From assembly GCA_002395835.1 (NCBI GenBank), contig DGVD01000009.1:654-64653 (forward strand): 64,000 nt of DNA, in the 5' to 3' direction. This document shows, piece after piece, positions 17,736 to 25,289 of this stretch (its first letter is position 1; every line of letters starts with the position of its first letter). Source of the DNA: Bacteroidales bacterium UBA4293. Lineage in GTDB: Bacteria; Bacteroidota; Bacteroidia; Bacteroidales; Bacteroidaceae. The notes below the pieces were generated by a model. It was not told where the DNA came from and ran no database searches. It saw only the letters and a list, made by a program, of their open reading frames with translations. Position numbers and translations under genes: made by a program.

Positions 17736-18593
17736 ATGAAAAAGGCTATTGTAGACATTTTACTTTATTTATTTACCATTTTTATTGGAGCGATTGTTTT
17801 CAGTATAATTGGTGCTGTGCTGAACAATGCAATAAATCCAGGTAGCGGTATGGATAGTGTGATGGATAATCCATGGTTGATGGGTACCATTTTATTGGGC
17901 ACTCAGCTTCCTGTCATTCTATTTTTCCTGGCTTTTAGACGTGCCAATTATTCTTTTGGGAATTTAGACAAGGTTAATACCATTGGTACCTTTTCCATCT
18001 ACGCTTTTATAATGATGGTAGGTGCTATTCTCATCGAGCAATTTATTCTCTCTGTAATACCTAGCGAAGAGCAGATGTTCAGTTACCTGGAAATGTTCAA
18101 GCCGCTCATGTATAATCCTCTTTGTGTATTGCTTATCTGCATTGGTGCTCCTTTGACAGAGGAATTGGTATTCCGTGGTGCAATCCAAGGGCATCTCATG
18201 AAGTGGACTAAGAATCCATGGGTAGCTATCATCTTGGCTTCTATTCTTTTTGGACTGGCTCATGGAAATCTTCCACAGTTCATTGCAGGATTTATCCTGG
18301 GTATGGTTTGTGGTTGGCTTTTCTATCGTACCGGTAGCATTTGGCCTGGTATAGTTGTTCACTTTATCAACAATATCTTCTCTACCGTCTCTACATGGAT
18401 ATGGGGAATGGAAGACTCTGAGATGACTGGGAATATCTTACCGAATTTGATATTACCTATTGTTGGCATCATTCTTATTTATATAGCTTACAAGAAACTT
18501 GTTCCTGTTACAGAGGATTCTGTAATGAAAAATGAGGAACCTAGTGAGGCATCTGTTATAGAAGAGAAGAAGGAAGAAGAGGTTATTCTTTGA
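17736..18593 (+). CDS. CPBP-family intramembrane glutamic endopeptidase
   Basis: This 285-residue membrane protein has about eight hydrophobic helices. The CAAX/ABI (Rce1-like) motifs are present: EE and R in PLTEELVFRGAIQG, the FGLAH histidine motif, and HFINN in the fourth conserved helix. Members cleave within the membrane or act in bacteriocin self-immunity and surface-protein maturation; the substrate is unknown. A highly charged tail (EEKKEEEVIL) lies in the cytoplasm. It is monocistronic with its own promoter. Confidence 0.88.
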   Translation: MKKAIVDILLYLFTIFIGAIVFSIIGAVLNNAINPGSGMDSVMDNPWLMGTILLGTQLPVILFFLAFRRANYSFGNLDKVNTIGTFSIYAFIMMVGAILIEQFILSVIPSEEQMFSYLEMFKPLMYNPLCVLLICIGAPLTEELVFRGAIQGHLMKWTKNPWVAIILASILFGLAHGNLPQFIAGFILGMVCGWLFYRTGSIWPGIVVHFINNIFSTVSTWIWGMEDSEMTGNILPNLILPIVGIILIYIAYKKLVPVTEDSVMKNEEPSEASVIEEKKEEEVIL

Positions 18594-18609
18594 CAAATTA
18601 GAATTTAAA

Positions 18610-18641
18610 TTTGGCAATCTCTGATTTTCCTTGTATCTTAG
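18610..18641 (+). promoter_or_regulatory. Promoter of the superoxide reductase operon
   Basis: TTTG (18610-18613) and TATCTTAG (18634-18641), 20 bp apart, with one mismatch in the -7 box. The start is 25 bases downstream. Confidence 0.55.
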
Positions 18642-18666
18642 CAAACCTAATTTTAAAATTTACACT

Positions 18667-19041
18667 ATGGCAAAAAGAAATGAAATTTACAAATGCACTT
18701 GTTGCACAAATATGGTTGAAGTAGTCATTGAAGGAACTTGCACACCGGAGTGCTGTGGACAGCCCATGAAGTTGCTGAAGGAAAATACTACGGATGGTGC
18801 TAAGGAAAAGCATGTTCCTGTAGTAGAGAAGACTGCTGATGGTTATATTGTAAGAGTAGGTGAGGTGGATCATCCAATGACTGAGGCTCACTATATTCAG
18901 TGGATAGAACTGATCACTGAAGATGGAGTATTACGTAAACATCTTACTCCTGCAGACAAGCCAGTAGCTGAATTCAAGACTGATGCGAAAGAGGTATACG
19001 CACGTGAATTCTGCAATTTGCATGGTCTCTGGAAATCTTAA
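18667..19041 (+). CDS. Desulfoferrodoxin (superoxide reductase)
   Basis: This 124-residue cytoplasmic enzyme reduces superoxide to hydrogen peroxide without making oxygen, a common anaerobe defence. The N-terminal desulforedoxin site is complete (Cys10, Cys13, Cys29, Cys30). The catalytic iron site is also complete: His49 (KHVPV), His69 (VDHPM), His75 (EAHYIQW), Cys116 and His119 (CNLHG). It is therefore a two-iron type. The next gene begins 15 bases later, so both are probably one transcript. In an obligate anaerobe the pair would serve oxygen or redox stress. Confidence 0.95.
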   Translation: MAKRNEIYKCTCCTNMVEVVIEGTCTPECCGQPMKLLKENTTDGAKEKHVPVVEKTADGYIVRVGEVDHPMTEAHYIQWIELITEDGVLRKHLTPADKPVAEFKTDAKEVYAREFCNLHGLWKS

Positions 19042-19056
19042 TTGAAAATTAAAGAC

Positions 19057-20004
19057 ATGAATTCAACAAGAATCACTGAACTGTTTGGAATTAAATATCC
19101 TATCATTGCTGGTGGTATGGTTTGGTGCAGTGGATGGCGTCTAGCTTCTGCTGTGAGCAATGCTGGTGGACTGGGACTACTGGGTGCTGGTAGTATGCAT
19201 CCTGAGACTTTAGCTGAGCATATAGACAAGATGAATGCTGCTACCGATAAACCTTGGGGTGTCAATTTGCCTTTGATGTATCCTGAAATAGATAAGGCTA
19301 TCGACCTCATTATTGAAAAGGGAGTTAAGGTGGTTTTCACTTCTGCAGGTAGCCCTAAAAAGTTTACTAGTCGTTTCCACGATGCTGGCATTAAGGTAGT
19401 GCATGTGGTCTCTAGTAGCAAATTTGCCAAGAAATGCGAGGAAGCTGGTGTAGATGCTATTGTAGCTGAAGGTTTTGAGGCAGGAGGTCATAATGGTCGT
19501 GAAGAATTGACCACAATGACGCTGATTCCACAGGTGCGTAAATCTACTTCATTGCCTTTAATTGCTGCAGGAGGAATAGGCAGTGGTCAAGCTATTGCTG
19601 CTTCTATGGCATTAGGTGCTGAGGGTGTTCAGATAGGAACCCTGTTCGCATTGAGTAAGGAAAGTTCTGCATCCGATGCTTTTAAGGAGTATTGCACGCA
19701 TCTTCCAGAGGATGGTACGATGTTAGCTATCAAGAAGATTTCTCCTACACGTTTGATTAAGAATGCTTTGTTCGACCGGTTGAAAGAGGCTGAGGATCGT
19801 GGTGCTGATGCAGATGAGCTTCGTGCTATCTTAGGTGCTAAGGCTGCTAAACGTGGTCTTTTTGAGGGTGATTTGGAGAATGGTGAATTGGAGATTGGTC
19901 AGATTGCTTCTGCTATCACTGAAATTAAACCTGTGAGTGAAATCATGAACGACCTCGTTACATCTTTCGATGAAACGTGCAAGAACATGATTCATCTGGT
20001 ATAA
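19057..20004 (+). CDS. FMN-dependent nitronate monooxygenase-family oxidoreductase
   Basis: This 315-residue TIM-barrel flavoprotein is of the nitronate monooxygenase/FabK-like family. FGIKYPIIAGGMVWCSG is the first flavin-contact motif. EGFEAGGHNG holds the family active-site His, and LPLIAAGGIGSGQAIAASMALGAE binds the FMN phosphate. ATG 19057 is preferred over a TTG at 19042 directly after the preceding stop. Family members oxidise nitronates or reduce enoyl-ACP; the choice cannot be made here. The FabK possibility means a role in fatty-acid synthesis is also open. It is co-transcribed with superoxide reductase. Confidence 0.85.
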   Translation: MNSTRITELFGIKYPIIAGGMVWCSGWRLASAVSNAGGLGLLGAGSMHPETLAEHIDKMNAATDKPWGVNLPLMYPEIDKAIDLIIEKGVKVVFTSAGSPKKFTSRFHDAGIKVVHVVSSSKFAKKCEEAGVDAIVAEGFEAGGHNGREELTTMTLIPQVRKSTSLPLIAAGGIGSGQAIAASMALGAEGVQIGTLFALSKESSASDAFKEYCTHLPEDGTMLAIKKISPTRLIKNALFDRLKEAEDRGADADELRAILGAKAAKRGLFEGDLENGELEIGQIASAITEIKPVSEIMNDLVTSFDETCKNMIHLV

Positions 20005-20017
20005 AAGGATTATAAGT

Positions 20018-20058
20018 AAAAAAAAGGGCGAATCTATTCAGATCCGCCCTTTTTTTTA
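20018..20058. terminator. Bidirectional intrinsic terminator
   Basis: GGGCGAATCT pairs with AGATCCGCCC (one mismatch) around a four-base loop, with runs of A before and T after. It separates convergent genes. Confidence 0.85.
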
Positions 20059-20074
20059 TATCCAGGTTCTAGGT

Positions 20075-20689
20075 TTATTCATTAGGATATCCTACTGGAT
20101 GATTTAATACTACCAGTTGTCTTTCACCCAGGTTCAATGCTTTCTTAACTGCCTCACGATCCATCATGGCACGTGGTACGGTGCCTAAACCCATAGCTGC
20201 TGCAGCTAAGCAGATATTCTGACTTACATAACCTGCATCTAACTCTGCATAACCGTTTCCATTACCAAATTTGCTGGCATCGCTCACAATTACCAGGAAG
20301 ATAGGAGCATTAGCTACACTTTTCTGCTGTCCAGTTAAAGCAGGACGGATATCTTCTTTGCTTACTACGGTAAGTGAGTGGCTCTTAGGATTGTATAGGC
20401 AAGTGCCATCTTTCGTAGCTACATAAACTGATACTTCCTGACGGTTCATAGCTGTAGGTGCTACCATACGTCCATCTTCTCTGTTTACACCAATAGTAGC
20501 CCAAAGCAAATTGCTCAGTTGTGCTTCAGTAAGTTCTTTCGCAGTGAAATCACGGACAGACTTTCTATTCTGCAAGGCTTCAAAAAGGGTGGTGGAGACT
20601 TTCTTGTCTGGTGCAGGCAACTTCACTTCTTGTGCCATGGCATTTATCCCAAGTACTAGGGTAAAAGCCAACATCATCATTTTTTTCAT
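20075..20689 (-). CDS. Exported nitroreductase-like protein (SagB/ThcOx type)
   Basis: This 204-residue member of the FMN-dependent nitroreductase superfamily starts with a signal peptide (MKKMMMLAFTLVLGINAMAQ). Mature motifs are NRKSVRDFTAKELTEAQLSNLLWA (family start), APTAMNRQ (FMN contact, usually APSA.N.Q), and DAGYVSQNICLAAAAMGLGTV with LNHPVGYP at the end. The family is usually cytoplasmic, so a periplasmic copy would need exported flavin. Substrate and electron donor are unknown. It is monocistronic, with a TATATTTG box 48 bases upstream. Confidence 0.85.
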   Translation of the reverse strand: MKKMMMLAFTLVLGINAMAQEVKLPAPDKKVSTTLFEALQNRKSVRDFTAKELTEAQLSNLLWATIGVNREDGRMVAPTAMNRQEVSVYVATKDGTCLYNPKSHSLTVVSKEDIRPALTGQQKSVANAPIFLVIVSDASKFGNGNGYAELDAGYVSQNICLAAAAMGLGTVPRAMMDREAVKKALNLGERQLVVLNHPVGYPNE

Positions 20690-20736
20690 TTTTATTTGTT
20701 TTTATAGGTTCACATTAATTTTCTTTCTTTACTATG

Positions 20737-20744
20737 CAAATATA
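20737..20744 (-). promoter_or_regulatory. -7 box of the nitroreductase-like gene
   Basis: The complement reads TATATTTG, a perfect TAnnTTTG element, 48 bases before the start. Confidence 0.6.
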
Positions 20745-20913
20745 GATATTTTTTTGATTACGTCATTCTTGCTCACTAGAAATTACTTTTATTACTGTCT
20801 TATATTGCTTCGATAGAAAATGACTATTCCATTTAGGCAAGTGTTTCTATTTCAGATGGTTAAGTTTTCTAAAAAAGGAATATAGGTTTAAATTATTTGG
20901 TATATTTGTAGTC

Positions 20914-21060
20914 GAATTAGAAGTGTTTAGTATTTCAATTTTTTATTTACTTGTAGATTTAGTAAAAAGACTCTTTTAAAGAAGCAAATTAGGTTATAAT
21001 CCAGCGGGATTAATGTTGTGTGAAAAGAAGATTCTCTGTGAAGAGAGTCTTCTTTTATTT
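20914..21060 (+). ncRNA. Candidate small RNA A (intergenic, about 147 nt)
   Basis: The gene-free stretch 20690-21064 holds, on the plus strand, a TATATTTG box (20901-20908). A terminator follows: GAAGATTCTCT (21027-21037), GTGA loop, AGAGAGTCTTC and a T-run. Its hairpin is almost the same as that of candidate D at 28642. A box AGGTTATAAT lies at 20991. There is no clear -33 element. The hairpin could alternatively serve only the convergent lipoprotein gene ending at 21065. Confidence 0.4.
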
Positions 21061-21064
21061 TATG

Positions 21065-21508
21065 TCATTTTGTTATTCTTGTAAAAGTCATAGTGGCTTT
21101 GAGGCTTTTCCCAAGGGCAGTAACTGTAGCATTCCAAGTCATATTAGAACTGTCAATGCTAGTTATCTGAACATCCAATTTACCTTCTATGTCACCATAT
21201 AGGTAAGTATTTGCCGTTAAGGTTTTGGTAGATTCATTGAATGTATAAGGTACCGCTCTCATCAAGTCGGAGAAATCACTTTTATAGGAAGATGATATAT
21301 GGGTCTCTAGTATCCAATAGTATTTAGGGATTTCTATCAAGTCGAAAAGGCTAGAGGAAGATGAAGGGGTAAACTTGGTCATCTCCCAGCGTCCCTGAAT
21401 TTGCTCTTTCACAGTGGAAGGTTCATTGTCATCGCTCTTGCAACCGATTAGGATGGTGGATAAGAGGGCACAAATGGCAACTGATAAGTAGAATAATGTT
21501 TTTTTCAT
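21065..21508 (-). CDS. Small lipocalin-like lipoprotein, probably surface exposed
   Basis: This 147-residue lipoprotein has lipobox LIGC at Cys23, followed by KSDDNE. Acidic residues at this position act as a surface-export signal in Bacteroidetes. The mature region starts VKEQIQGRWEMTKF, a pattern common to lipocalin-like/DUF5004-type beta barrels, then alternating strands to the end (ATMTFTRITK). The start at 21508 is preferred to an in-frame ATG at 21565 because a -7 box (complement of 21563-21570) covers the latter. No function can be assigned. Confidence 0.7.
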   Translation of the reverse strand: MKKTLFYLSVAICALLSTILIGCKSDDNEPSTVKEQIQGRWEMTKFTPSSSSSLFDLIEIPKYYWILETHISSSYKSDFSDLMRAVPYTFNESTKTLTANTYLYGDIEGKLDVQITSIDSSNMTWNATVTALGKSLKATMTFTRITK

Positions 21509-21562
21509 TTTATAGTTAGTGTTTAAAGATGAATAATGGATTTTTAATTCGTTACTGTACTG

Positions 21563-21570
21563 CAAATGTA
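21563..21570 (-). promoter_or_regulatory. -7 box of the lipocalin-like lipoprotein gene
   Basis: The complement reads TACATTTG (TAnnTTTG), 54 bases before the chosen start. Confidence 0.55.
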
Positions 21571-21723
21571 GTGTATTTTCTCGTCAATAGTATGTTTTTT
21601 CCCCATTAATTTATGCAGGGTAGGCTTTACCTTCTATAATATGTTCGTCAATTGTTCTTTAGTTCTGTTCCATTCTGCTACTTGCATTAGTATTAAATGA
21701 AAAAAAACTGTATATTTGTGTAG

Positions 21724-21858
21724 AAGTTAATCCGTAATAAATACATCTTTTTATTTTTATTTGTTTTTATATATAGTTTTCACATTGGCAACTCTCTGCC
21801 ACATAGATTTAGGTTTAAAGATGATATAGGGCCTGCTGTGAAGCAGGCCCATATTTTT
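21724..21858 (+). ncRNA. Candidate small RNA B (intergenic, about 134 nt)
   Basis: The gene-free stretch 21509-21880 has a plus-strand TATATTTG box (21711-21718). About 110 bases later comes a perfect terminator: GGGCCTGCT (21829-21837), GTGA loop (21838-21841), AGCAGGCCC and ATATTTTTT. TTTAGGTTTAAAG lies at 21808-21820, just before the hairpin. AGAAGTTAAT near its start recurs in candidate C. There is no convincing -33 element. The hairpin may also terminate the dehydrogenase gene ending at 21881 on the other strand. Confidence 0.45.
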
Positions 21859-21880
21859 TACACGGATTCCTCAAAGAGAT

Positions 21881-22861
21881 TTAAATGAATGACATGGCTG
21901 TTTTATTAGCCTCTTTGATGGCATTCACGGAGTGTTCAAATTGTTTCATTTCATCCTTAGTGAGGTGGAGGTCGATGATTTCCCTGACACCCTCACCACC
22001 TATGATAGCTGGAACGCTGGCGTAGACATTGCTGAAACCGTAGTAGCCCTCCAGTAGGGTAGAAACAGGGATGACCCTGCACTCATCATACAGAATAGCT
22101 CTGGCTATTGCGATGACAGAAGAAGCAATACCATAATTCGTGAAACCTTTCTTGTTCACCACCTTAGGGCCAGCTACTTGCACGTCGTTCAGAATCTTTT
22201 CATAGCTGAAGTTCTCGAAAAGCTGCGGATTATCGGCTTTGATGCTGTCCATGCTTTTACCTCCCACACTAGCTATGCTCCAAGGAATGAACTCCGTAGG
22301 GCCGTGTTCTCCCATCACGTAAGCATTGATGGAGTGGGGATCCACGTTGATGATTTCACCCAAGATACATTTCAGTCGGGCAGTATCCAGGGAAGTTCCA
22401 GTACCGATGACCCTATTGCTGGGGAGTCCGGACATACGCCAGATGAGCTGTGTGATGGTGTCAAGAGGGTTCGTGATGGAAATGATGTATCCGTTGAAAC
22501 CAGAACGCATGAGCGATTCTACCGCAGGACGAACCATCTGGATGGCAACCTCCAGCATGGAATCACGCATCACGTTTCCGTTCTCATCTCTTTTCAGCAA
22601 GGCTTGAGGGGTTCCCAAGCAAAAAATGGCAATGTCTGCATCCCCACATTCCGAATATTCACAAGCACGCACTTTCATGTTTCGTCCCATGTATTCTATG
22701 CTGTGACGGAGGTCCATGGCCTCACCAATGGCTTTGGTCATGTTTACATCAACCAAAAGCACGTCATCGCAAATTCCTTGATTTACAAGACCATAACAAA
22801 CAGCGGAGCCCACAGCACCGATGCCTATTACAGCCACTTTGTGTCTATGTTTTAATGGCAT
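21881..22861 (-). CDS. L-lactate/L-2-hydroxyacid dehydrogenase (LDH/MDH superfamily)
   Basis: This 326-residue NAD-dependent cytoplasmic enzyme interconverts a 2-oxoacid and an L-2-hydroxyacid. The Rossmann motif GIGAVG is at 13-18 with Asp38 for NAD. Catalytic residues are Arg99 (VMRDSM), Asn131 (ITNPLD), Asp159 and Arg162 (SLDTARLK) and His186 (GEHGPTEF). Gln86 in TPQALLK takes the place of the malate-selective Arg. The substrate loop is several residues longer than in LDH. In that it resembles L-2-hydroxyisocaproate dehydrogenase, as does GFNGYIISITNPLD. Branched or larger 2-oxoacids are thus possible substrates. Confidence 0.85.
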   Translation of the reverse strand: MPLKHRHKVAVIGIGAVGSAVCYGLVNQGICDDVLLVDVNMTKAIGEAMDLRHSIEYMGRNMKVRACEYSECGDADIAIFCLGTPQALLKRDENGNVMRDSMLEVAIQMVRPAVESLMRSGFNGYIISITNPLDTITQLIWRMSGLPSNRVIGTGTSLDTARLKCILGEIINVDPHSINAYVMGEHGPTEFIPWSIASVGGKSMDSIKADNPQLFENFSYEKILNDVQVAGPKVVNKKGFTNYGIASSVIAIARAILYDECRVIPVSTLLEGYYGFSNVYASVPAIIGGEGVREIIDLHLTKDEMKQFEHSVNAIKEANKTAMSFI

Positions 22862-22900
22862 AATATATGGTTATTAGTTTATAGGTCTTATTTTCTATTG

Positions 22901-22908
22901 CAAATATA
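22901..22908 (-). promoter_or_regulatory. -7 box of the hydroxyacid dehydrogenase gene
   Basis: The complement reads TATATTTG, 40 bases before the start. Confidence 0.6.
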
Positions 22909-22952
22909 CTACATAATTATGAAAAAAGCTTCTTTTCTGCCTTGAATTTATG

Positions 22953-22960
22953 TAACTTTG
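22953..22960 (+). promoter_or_regulatory. -7 box of the SGNH hydrolase gene
   Basis: TAACTTTG, a perfect TAnnTTTG element, ends only nine bases before ATG 22970, leaving almost no room for a leader. Confidence 0.5.
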
Positions 22961-22969
22961 CACACCGAT

Positions 22970-24118
22970 ATGAAAAAAGAGAGTGAATACACTAAATGGG
23001 TGGCTTGCTGGGGGAATGCAACCAGCATAACCGATAGGAAAGAAGCCACATTTGCTAAGGATTTAACGCTTCGTTATCCGCTTTTCATGCCATTCGAAGG
23101 CATTAGAATCCGTTTGCGTTTCTCTAATCTTACAGGTACGGAACCTGTAACGCTTACCCGTGGCTTTGTGGCTCTGAACCAGGATGATTACGTATCTGTT
23201 CCTATACTTTTCCGTGAACAGGAATCTGTAACTATAAATCCAGGATGTGAGGTGGAGAGTGATGAGATTCCATTGCTGGTTCCTGCGGGTTCCACCCTGA
23301 ACGTGAGCATGTATTTCCAGGGTTTTACCCAACTGAATGCTGGAACCCTCATAACCGGTCCACTTTCTACCGGAAAGTACAGTTATGGTGATTTCTCTAG
23401 GGAGAAGGATTTGCCTCTGGATTTGACACGGAATACCAACTGGTTCTATTTCTTGAACACGGTGGATATTCTCACAGAGGAAAAGAATCATGCCTTGGTT
23501 TGCTATGGAGATTCCATCACAGCCCAGAGCTGGCCCGACTACCTTACCCTTCGTGCATGGGAAGAAAATCATCGGAATGTGTCCATCATCCGAAGGGCAG
23601 TCAGTGGTACCCGAATTCTGAGACAGTACGACTGCATCACATACCAAGCATACGGTTTGAAGGGAGCTACCAGGTTTCCCATAGAGATGAACGTAGCTGG
23701 TGCCAGTGCGGTAATCATTCAGCATGGAATCAATGATATTATTCACCCTGTGGGAGTGGATGTGAACCCGTTCCGTCCTTGGAGCGACATGCCTTCCCTT
23801 CAGGATTTGACCCAAGGTATAGAGGAATTTTATATCAAACATGCCAGAAAACTGGGAGTGAAAGTGTGGAGTGGAACACTGCTTCCTATTTTTGGTTGGA
23901 GAACCTATACCGAAGAAAGAGATGTGCTTAGAAACGAGCTGAATCAGTGGTTCCGGAACTGCAAGGATTTCGATGGTTGCGTGGATTTCGACTTGGCAGT
24001 GCGGGATGCTGCAAACCCACGTGCTTTTGCTCCGGGATTCGACAGTGGAGATCATCTTCACCCCAGTGAATCAGCTTATAAAGCCATGGCTTATGCCGTT
24101 CCGGTAGAACTTTTTTGA
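22970..24118 (+). CDS. SGNH/GDSL hydrolase with N-terminal beta-sandwich
   Basis: This 382-residue esterase is of the SGNH fold. An N-terminal beta domain (about 8-165, WVACWGNATSI...) precedes the catalytic domain. Block I is VCYGDSIT (Ser182). Block II is the Gly in RAVSGTRIL, block III is QHGINDII, and block V is DSGDHLHPSESA with the Asp/His pair. There is no signal peptide, so it is probably cytoplasmic. That suggests deacetylation of imported sugars rather than polymers. The alternative start at 22958 is inside the -7 box. The gene ends within the promoter of the next one. Confidence 0.88.
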   Translation: MKKESEYTKWVACWGNATSITDRKEATFAKDLTLRYPLFMPFEGIRIRLRFSNLTGTEPVTLTRGFVALNQDDYVSVPILFREQESVTINPGCEVESDEIPLLVPAGSTLNVSMYFQGFTQLNAGTLITGPLSTGKYSYGDFSREKDLPLDLTRNTNWFYFLNTVDILTEEKNHALVCYGDSITAQSWPDYLTLRAWEENHRNVSIIRRAVSGTRILRQYDCITYQAYGLKGATRFPIEMNVAGASAVIIQHGINDIIHPVGVDVNPFRPWSDMPSLQDLTQGIEEFYIKHARKLGVKVWSGTLLPIFGWRTYTEERDVLRNELNQWFRNCKDFDGCVDFDLAVRDAANPRAFAPGFDSGDHLHPSESAYKAMAYAVPVELF

Positions 24119-24143
24119 AAATCCATTTTTTTTGTTATCTTTG
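24114..24143 (+). promoter_or_regulatory. Promoter of the flavodoxin-like gene
   Basis: TTTG (24114-24117, overlapping the SGNH stop codon) and TATCTTTG (24136-24143), 18 bp apart. Confidence 0.6.
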
Positions 24144-24169
24144 CTGATTAGAACGTAATCAGAAAGAAT

Positions 24170-24796
24170 ATGGCAAAAGTTTTACTTATTTGTGGTAGTC
24201 CCCGTAAGGAGGGGAATACTTTTAGGGCACTGAGTGAAGTGGCTCGTCAGCTAGAGGCCGAAGGCATTGAAACAGAGATAGTAAGCCTGGGTACGAAACC
24301 CATTAGAGGCTGTATAGCTTGTGGAAGTTGTGCAACCCGAACCATCGGAAGATGCGTTTTCAATGAAGATGCTTGCAATGAGATTTCCAGAAAAGCTAAG
24401 GATGCTGATGGCTTCGTTTTCGGTAGCCCTGTGTACTACGGACAGCCCAATGGTTCTCTGCTTTCCCTGGTTCAGCGCATGCTTTATTCTGCAGGAGATA
24501 ATTTCCGTTTCAAACCCGTGGCAAATGTAGCAGTCTGCAGACGTGGAGGAGCCAGTGCAGCATACCAAACCATGAATCTGCCTTTCGAGATGATGAACAT
24601 GCCAATTGTTACTTCACAGTACTGGAACATCGGCTACGGCATGCTACCAGGTGAGGTTCAAATGGATGAAGAAGGCATGCAAACCATGCGTCAGTTGGCA
24701 CGGAATATGGCTTGGATGCTCAAGAAATTCCATGCAGATGGTGCGAATGACGTACCAGAGTCGGAACAGTTTACCCCTACTAACTTTATCCGTTGA
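24170..24796 (+). CDS. Flavodoxin-family NAD(P)H-dependent oxidoreductase
   Basis: This 208-residue cytoplasmic flavoprotein has the N-terminal FMN-phosphate loop GSPRKEGNT. CIACGSC at about 47-53 resembles the cysteine motif of iron-sulfur flavoproteins and may bind a cluster. FGSPVYYGQPNGSL is the second FMN loop. The length is normal for NADPH-dependent FMN reductase-like proteins. It probably acts in electron transfer or quinone/nitro reduction; the partner is unknown. It is monocistronic, followed by a long non-coding stretch. Confidence 0.85.
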   Translation: MAKVLLICGSPRKEGNTFRALSEVARQLEAEGIETEIVSLGTKPIRGCIACGSCATRTIGRCVFNEDACNEISRKAKDADGFVFGSPVYYGQPNGSLLSLVQRMLYSAGDNFRFKPVANVAVCRRGGASAAYQTMNLPFEMMNMPIVTSQYWNIGYGMLPGEVQMDEEGMQTMRQLARNMAWMLKKFHADGANDVPESEQFTPTNFIR

Positions 24797-24856
24797 TTCT
24801 CCAAACTGCAAAGATAATACATTTTGGAGCGTTTGTCAAGTATTGGGTTAGCCCTT

Positions 24857-24987
24857 CCTTCGCTCCACCATTGCTCCATCATTGCTCCACCTTCGCTCTA
24901 TGAGCAATGGTAGAGCGAACCTTGAGCGAACCCAGAGCGAAGAAAGAACGAAGAACCATCGAAGGATGAGCAGAGAATGAGCAGTGA
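24857..24987. repeat. 11-bp-phased repeat array with an internal orientation switch
   Basis: Twelve consecutive units fall on an 11-bp register: (CC)TTCGCTCC, ACCATTGCTCC, ATCATTGCTCC, ACCTTCGCTCT, then inverted ATGAGCAATGG, TAGAGCGAACC, TTGAGCGAACC, CAGAGCGAAGA, AAGAACGAAGA, ACCATCGAAGG, ATGAGCAGAGA, ATGAGCAGTGA. The switch makes an 18-bp inverted repeat (24859-24876 with 24902-24919, one mismatch) around a 25-base spacer. Confidence 0.8.
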
Positions 24988-25243
24988 ACCCCTAAAAATC
25001 CCACAAATCAATAAAAAATCTTTACATGCTTAATTTCACTCTTCAAGGGTGTATGAAAGGCAAAAAAATCTCTCCTTCGGGAGAAAAATTTTTCTCTAAC
25101 TGGGGAAATAGTTTTTCCTAGTTAACGAATCGTTTTTTTTCTTCACTTTTTTTCGTGTAAGCAGTAAAATATGTTTACACATCTACATCTATCATCTCCA
25201 TTTACCCATGCATCATTTTTTTTATTCAAAAATGTATAAAATT

Positions 25244-25272
25244 TTTGTTTTAAATTTTATTTTGTAAATTTG
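25244..25272 (+). promoter_or_regulatory. Promoter of the potassium-channel gene
   Basis: TTTG (25244-25247) and TAAATTTG (25265-25272), 17 bp apart. The start codon lies 18 bases downstream. Confidence 0.55.
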
Positions 25273-25289
25273 CAAAAAATGGGAACCAG

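Larger units (their letters stand above)
24797..25289. other. 493-bp non-coding stretch with repeat array and hairpins
   Basis: No gene is supported here. It contains the 11-bp phased array (24857-24987), then a hairpin TCTCC-TTCG-GGAGA (25071-25084) with the very stable UUCG loop followed by A5T5. A weaker inverted repeat (25098-25123, AACT...AGTT) follows. The potassium-channel promoter is at the right end. Confidence 0.7.

Noticed and set aside
17636..17845. A 69-codon plus-strand frame overlapping the CPBP gene start
   Set aside because: It crosses the terminator and promoter and is out of frame with the protease, which has clear motifs.
20690..21786. Shared TTTTTATTTGTTTTTATA and following TTCACATT near 20690 and 21750
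   Set aside because: It could hint at a duplicated leader, but such AT-rich leaders are common in this genome type and the match does not extend further.
22178..22855. A 225-codon open frame on the plus strand
   Set aside because: It lies wholly opposite the hydroxyacid dehydrogenase, which has a complete active site and its own promoter.
23063..24061. A 332-codon open frame on the minus strand
   Set aside because: It is the antisense of the SGNH hydrolase, whose plus-strand frame has all catalytic motifs. The minus product has no domain and no promoter.
24857..24987. CRISPR-like array
   Set aside because: Units are 11 bp without spacers and change orientation; no cas genes are near.
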